A stretch of DNA of 36,512 nucleotides from Opitutaceae bacterium (GTDB lineage Bacteria > Verrucomicrobiota > Verrucomicrobiia > Opitutales > Opitutaceae): assembly GCA_003140665.1 (NCBI GenBank), contig PLKS01000133.1, forward strand, positions 11,003 through 47,514, written 5' to 3'. Shown in pieces: positions 34,258 to 36,512 of this stretch (position 1 is the stretch's first letter; the number at the start of each line of letters is the position of its first letter). Both the position numbers and the translations under genes were made by a program. The notes under the pieces are model-generated. The model saw only the letters and a list, made by a program, of their open reading frames with translations, was not told the origin of the DNA and made no database searches.

Positions 34258-35718
34258 TTGAACCAATTCACCGACGCTCGGGTCTCCCGCCTGAGGGCTT
34301 TTGGTAGGTCGTCCCGGGCCGCGCACGTATTCGCCGCAGCAGCAGGCGCCCTTTTCTTGCGCGGCATCACCCCGGCAATGAAGGCGCAGGCCCCCCGCGA
34401 GCCGCCCCAAACGGAGGCGGCGCCCCCGCAGCCAGGAACGGATGAGACCGCCCAAATTGAGGCCGGAGGCCTTCAGGGCGACATGGGTTGGGGCCCGGGA
34501 TGGAGCGTCCTGACGCAAGCAACGTTCATCGAGCAGTTCCATTACGCCTTCCCATCGGCCTATGAGGGCCAAAACAGCTTTGGAAGCGAGGCCGAGGCGG
34601 AGCATACATTCTCATTCAGTCTTTTCCTCGGCAGGCGGCTTTGGGAGGGTGGCGAGCTCTTCTTTGATCCGGAGTTCTTCCAAGGTTACGGGCTCAGCCG
34701 CACCTTGGGCATCGCGGGATTTCCGAACGGCGAGGCCGTGAAGGCGGGATTCGCCAATCTTCACTACAACACGTCGCGACTCTTCATCAGGGAGGCGTTT
34801 GGTTTCGGCGGAGGCAAGGAGACGCTTGAGGCCGACCCAAGGCAGTTCGCCGGTGAAGAGGATGTAGACCGGCTGGTCCTTTCAGTAGGAAAGTTCTCCG
34901 CGAACGACTTTTTTGACGACAACGACTACAGCCATGATCCGCGCACACAATTCATGAACTGGGCGCTGTGGGAAAGCGCCGCGTGGGACTATCCGGCGGA
35001 CATCGTGGGATTCAGCGACGGGGCGGTCGCCGAATGGAACACACGGAGCTCGACGTGGCACTACGGGATCTTCATGGAGCCCACAGAGTCAAATGGCGCC
35101 CGCGAGGACTATCACCTCGGAAAGGCCCACGGCCAAATCCTCCAGTTCGACCGCCGATACATCGTGGGCGGGCGCAGCGGAACGACTCGGTGGTTCGCAT
35201 ACTGGAACCAGGCTCACATGGGCTCGTATGCGGTCGCCGCTCAGCAGCAGGATCCCGAGGACATCATTCTGACCCGTTCCTATCGTTCGAAGGTGGGCCT
35301 TGGATCCAGCTGGAATCAGGAGCTGACCGAGAGCATCGGAGCCTTCTTGCGCGCAAGCTGGGACGACGGGCGCACCGAGAGTTTCACCTTCACCGAAGTC
35401 GACCGATCGGTCGCTGGAGGACTCAGCATTGCCGGCAAGTCGTGGCGCCGGCCCGCCGACACGGCGGGGATCGCAGCGGTGGTGAACGGTCTTTCCGCCA
35501 ACCAGCGCCATTACCTTGAGGAGGGCGGAACCGGACTAATCCTTGGCGATGGCGCGCTTTCATATTCGCCCGAGGAGATACTGGAGGCCTATTACGAGTT
35601 TCGTCCCTGGCACGGGCTCGAGTTCGGGCCCGATTTCCAATATGTCCGCAATCCGGGCTATAACTCGGTGCGGGGGCCGGTCTCCGTTTACGCGGTCCGC
35701 GCACATGTCGAATTTTGA
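34258..35718 (+). CDS. Carbohydrate-selective porin, OprB-like
   Basis: 486 aa, TTG start. 'ANDFFDDNDYSHDPRTQFMNWALWESAAWDYPADIVGFSDGAVAEW', 'REDYHLGKAHGQILQFDRRY', 'GLEFGPDFQYVRNPGYNSVRGPVSVYAVRAHVEF' (C-terminal Phe). Confidence 0.85.
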   Translation: MNQFTDARVSRLRAFGRSSRAAHVFAAAAGALFLRGITPAMKAQAPREPPQTEAAPPQPGTDETAQIEAGGLQGDMGWGPGWSVLTQATFIEQFHYAFPSAYEGQNSFGSEAEAEHTFSFSLFLGRRLWEGGELFFDPEFFQGYGLSRTLGIAGFPNGEAVKAGFANLHYNTSRLFIREAFGFGGGKETLEADPRQFAGEEDVDRLVLSVGKFSANDFFDDNDYSHDPRTQFMNWALWESAAWDYPADIVGFSDGAVAEWNTRSSTWHYGIFMEPTESNGAREDYHLGKAHGQILQFDRRYIVGGRSGTTRWFAYWNQAHMGSYAVAAQQQDPEDIILTRSYRSKVGLGSSWNQELTESIGAFLRASWDDGRTESFTFTEVDRSVAGGLSIAGKSWRRPADTAGIAAVVNGLSANQRHYLEEGGTGLILGDGALSYSPEEILEAYYEFRPWHGLEFGPDFQYVRNPGYNSVRGPVSVYAVRAHVEF

Positions 35719-35817
35719 CAGTTCCCGAGGGGAGCCGGCCGGTTCTTGACATTAACTTAATGGTTTGGCGGGGCCTTTTAATTAACGGGCGCATTGAAAG
35801 GGTGGTAGCATTGGAGC

Positions 35818-36512
35818 ATGGAAGCGCTCCTCGATGAATCCTTTGCCCGTGGCCAGGCATCCGCGGGAAGCCTTCTCGTGGAGGCTCGCCCCGCTGAATC
35901 CTACGAATTGGCGCCCGGCCGCGTCCTAGACGGACGCTTCGAGATCGTCGAGCTTGTCAGCCGCACCTGCATGGCGTCCATCTTCAAGGCGCGCGACCTG
36001 AAGTCCGGGAAGACGGTCGCGATCAAGCTTCCCCTGATGGAGTGCGAAAGCGATCCCCTCGCCTACGACCGGTTCCTGCGCGAGGAGGAGATAGCGCTCA
36101 GGCTCGACCATCCGGACATCGTGAAGGTGATTCCTACGGACGGCTCGAGGAGCCGGCCCTACCTGGCGATGGAATACCTCGAGGGGGAGCGGCTCGACCA
36201 GCTCCTGGCGCGAACCAAGCCCATGCCCGAGGGGAAGGCCGTCGCCGTCGCCAGCCGGCTGTGCGCGGCCATGGGCCATATCCACAGCCGGGGGATCGTG
36301 CACCGGGACATCAAGCCCGAGAACATCATGTTGTGCGGCGACGGGAGCCTGCGGCTGTTCGACTTCGGCATCGCAAAGGCATCGCACCTGAGGCGGATGA
36401 CCTTCGCCGGCCTCACGGTGGCCATGGGCACCCCCGACTACATGGCGCCGGAACGGGTGGAAGGCTACCGGGGGGACGAGCGCACGGACATCTACAGCCT
36501 TGGCGTCATCCT
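35818..36512 (+). CDS. Serine/threonine protein kinase, 3'-truncated by window end
   Basis: Read in the frame of ATG 35818: ...GRVLDGRFEIVELVSRTCMASIFKARDLKSGKTVAIKLP...MGHIHSRGIVHRDIKPENIMLCGDGSLRLFDFGIAKASH...MGTPDYMAPERVEGYRGDERTDIYSLGVI. HRD, DFG and APE motifs present. Absent from the ORF track because no stop is reached. Confidence 0.93.
   Translation, partial: MEALLDESFARGQASAGSLLVEARPAESYELAPGRVLDGRFEIVELVSRTCMASIFKARDLKSGKTVAIKLPLMECESDPLAYDRFLREEEIALRLDHPDIVKVIPTDGSRSRPYLAMEYLEGERLDQLLARTKPMPEGKAVAVASRLCAAMGHIHSRGIVHRDIKPENIMLCGDGSLRLFDFGIAKASHLRRMTFAGLTVAMGTPDYMAPERVEGYRGDERTDIYSLGVI

Noticed and set aside
35746-35751. TTGACA as a -35 box for the kinase
   Set aside because: No convincing -10 hexamer at 16-18 nt spacing (cggggc follows), so a promoter call is not supported.

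Overview
A GC-rich bacterial chromosomal window, probably Verrucomicrobia (Opitutaceae-like). The lineage is inferred from the mix of xylan GHs, TMTC/TPR, NHL and Ig-like secreted proteins, and was not tested. No prophage core genes, transposases, CRISPR arrays, rRNA or tRNA were recognised. Main blocks: (A) 1-6.8 kb: the 3' end of a possibly Nif11-like ORF and a PAPS-type sulfotransferase, convergent with a GNAT / Asp-Asn beta-hydroxylase pair. The GNAT is divergent from three tandem stand-alone phage-tail-collar (MdpB/COG4675-like) genes and a large secreted FG-GAP-like protein with ten 49-aa repeats. This is my best candidate for an under-described system: collar proteins with protein-tailoring enzymes. 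(B) 6.8-21.2 kb: a glucuronoxylan-utilisation locus with CE15 glucuronoyl esterase, GH3, GPH-family symporter, GH8 exo-oligoxylanase, GH67 alpha-glucuronidase and GH43, plus a convergent S9 hydrolase, mannonate dehydratase (UxuA) and SDR operon. No SusC/SusD was seen. (C) 21.5-31.9 kb: a GH35/DUF5597-like gene split by an apparent one-base frameshift, a TMTC-like membrane protein with about 13 TPRs, an NHL six-repeat protein with a duplicated 140-aa domain, a GH29 fucosidase, and three small secreted proteins. (D) 32-36.5 kb: DtxR/MntR-type regulator divergent from mntH, an OprB-like porin, and a truncated Ser/Thr kinase. All assignments come from reading translated motifs by eye; no database search was run.
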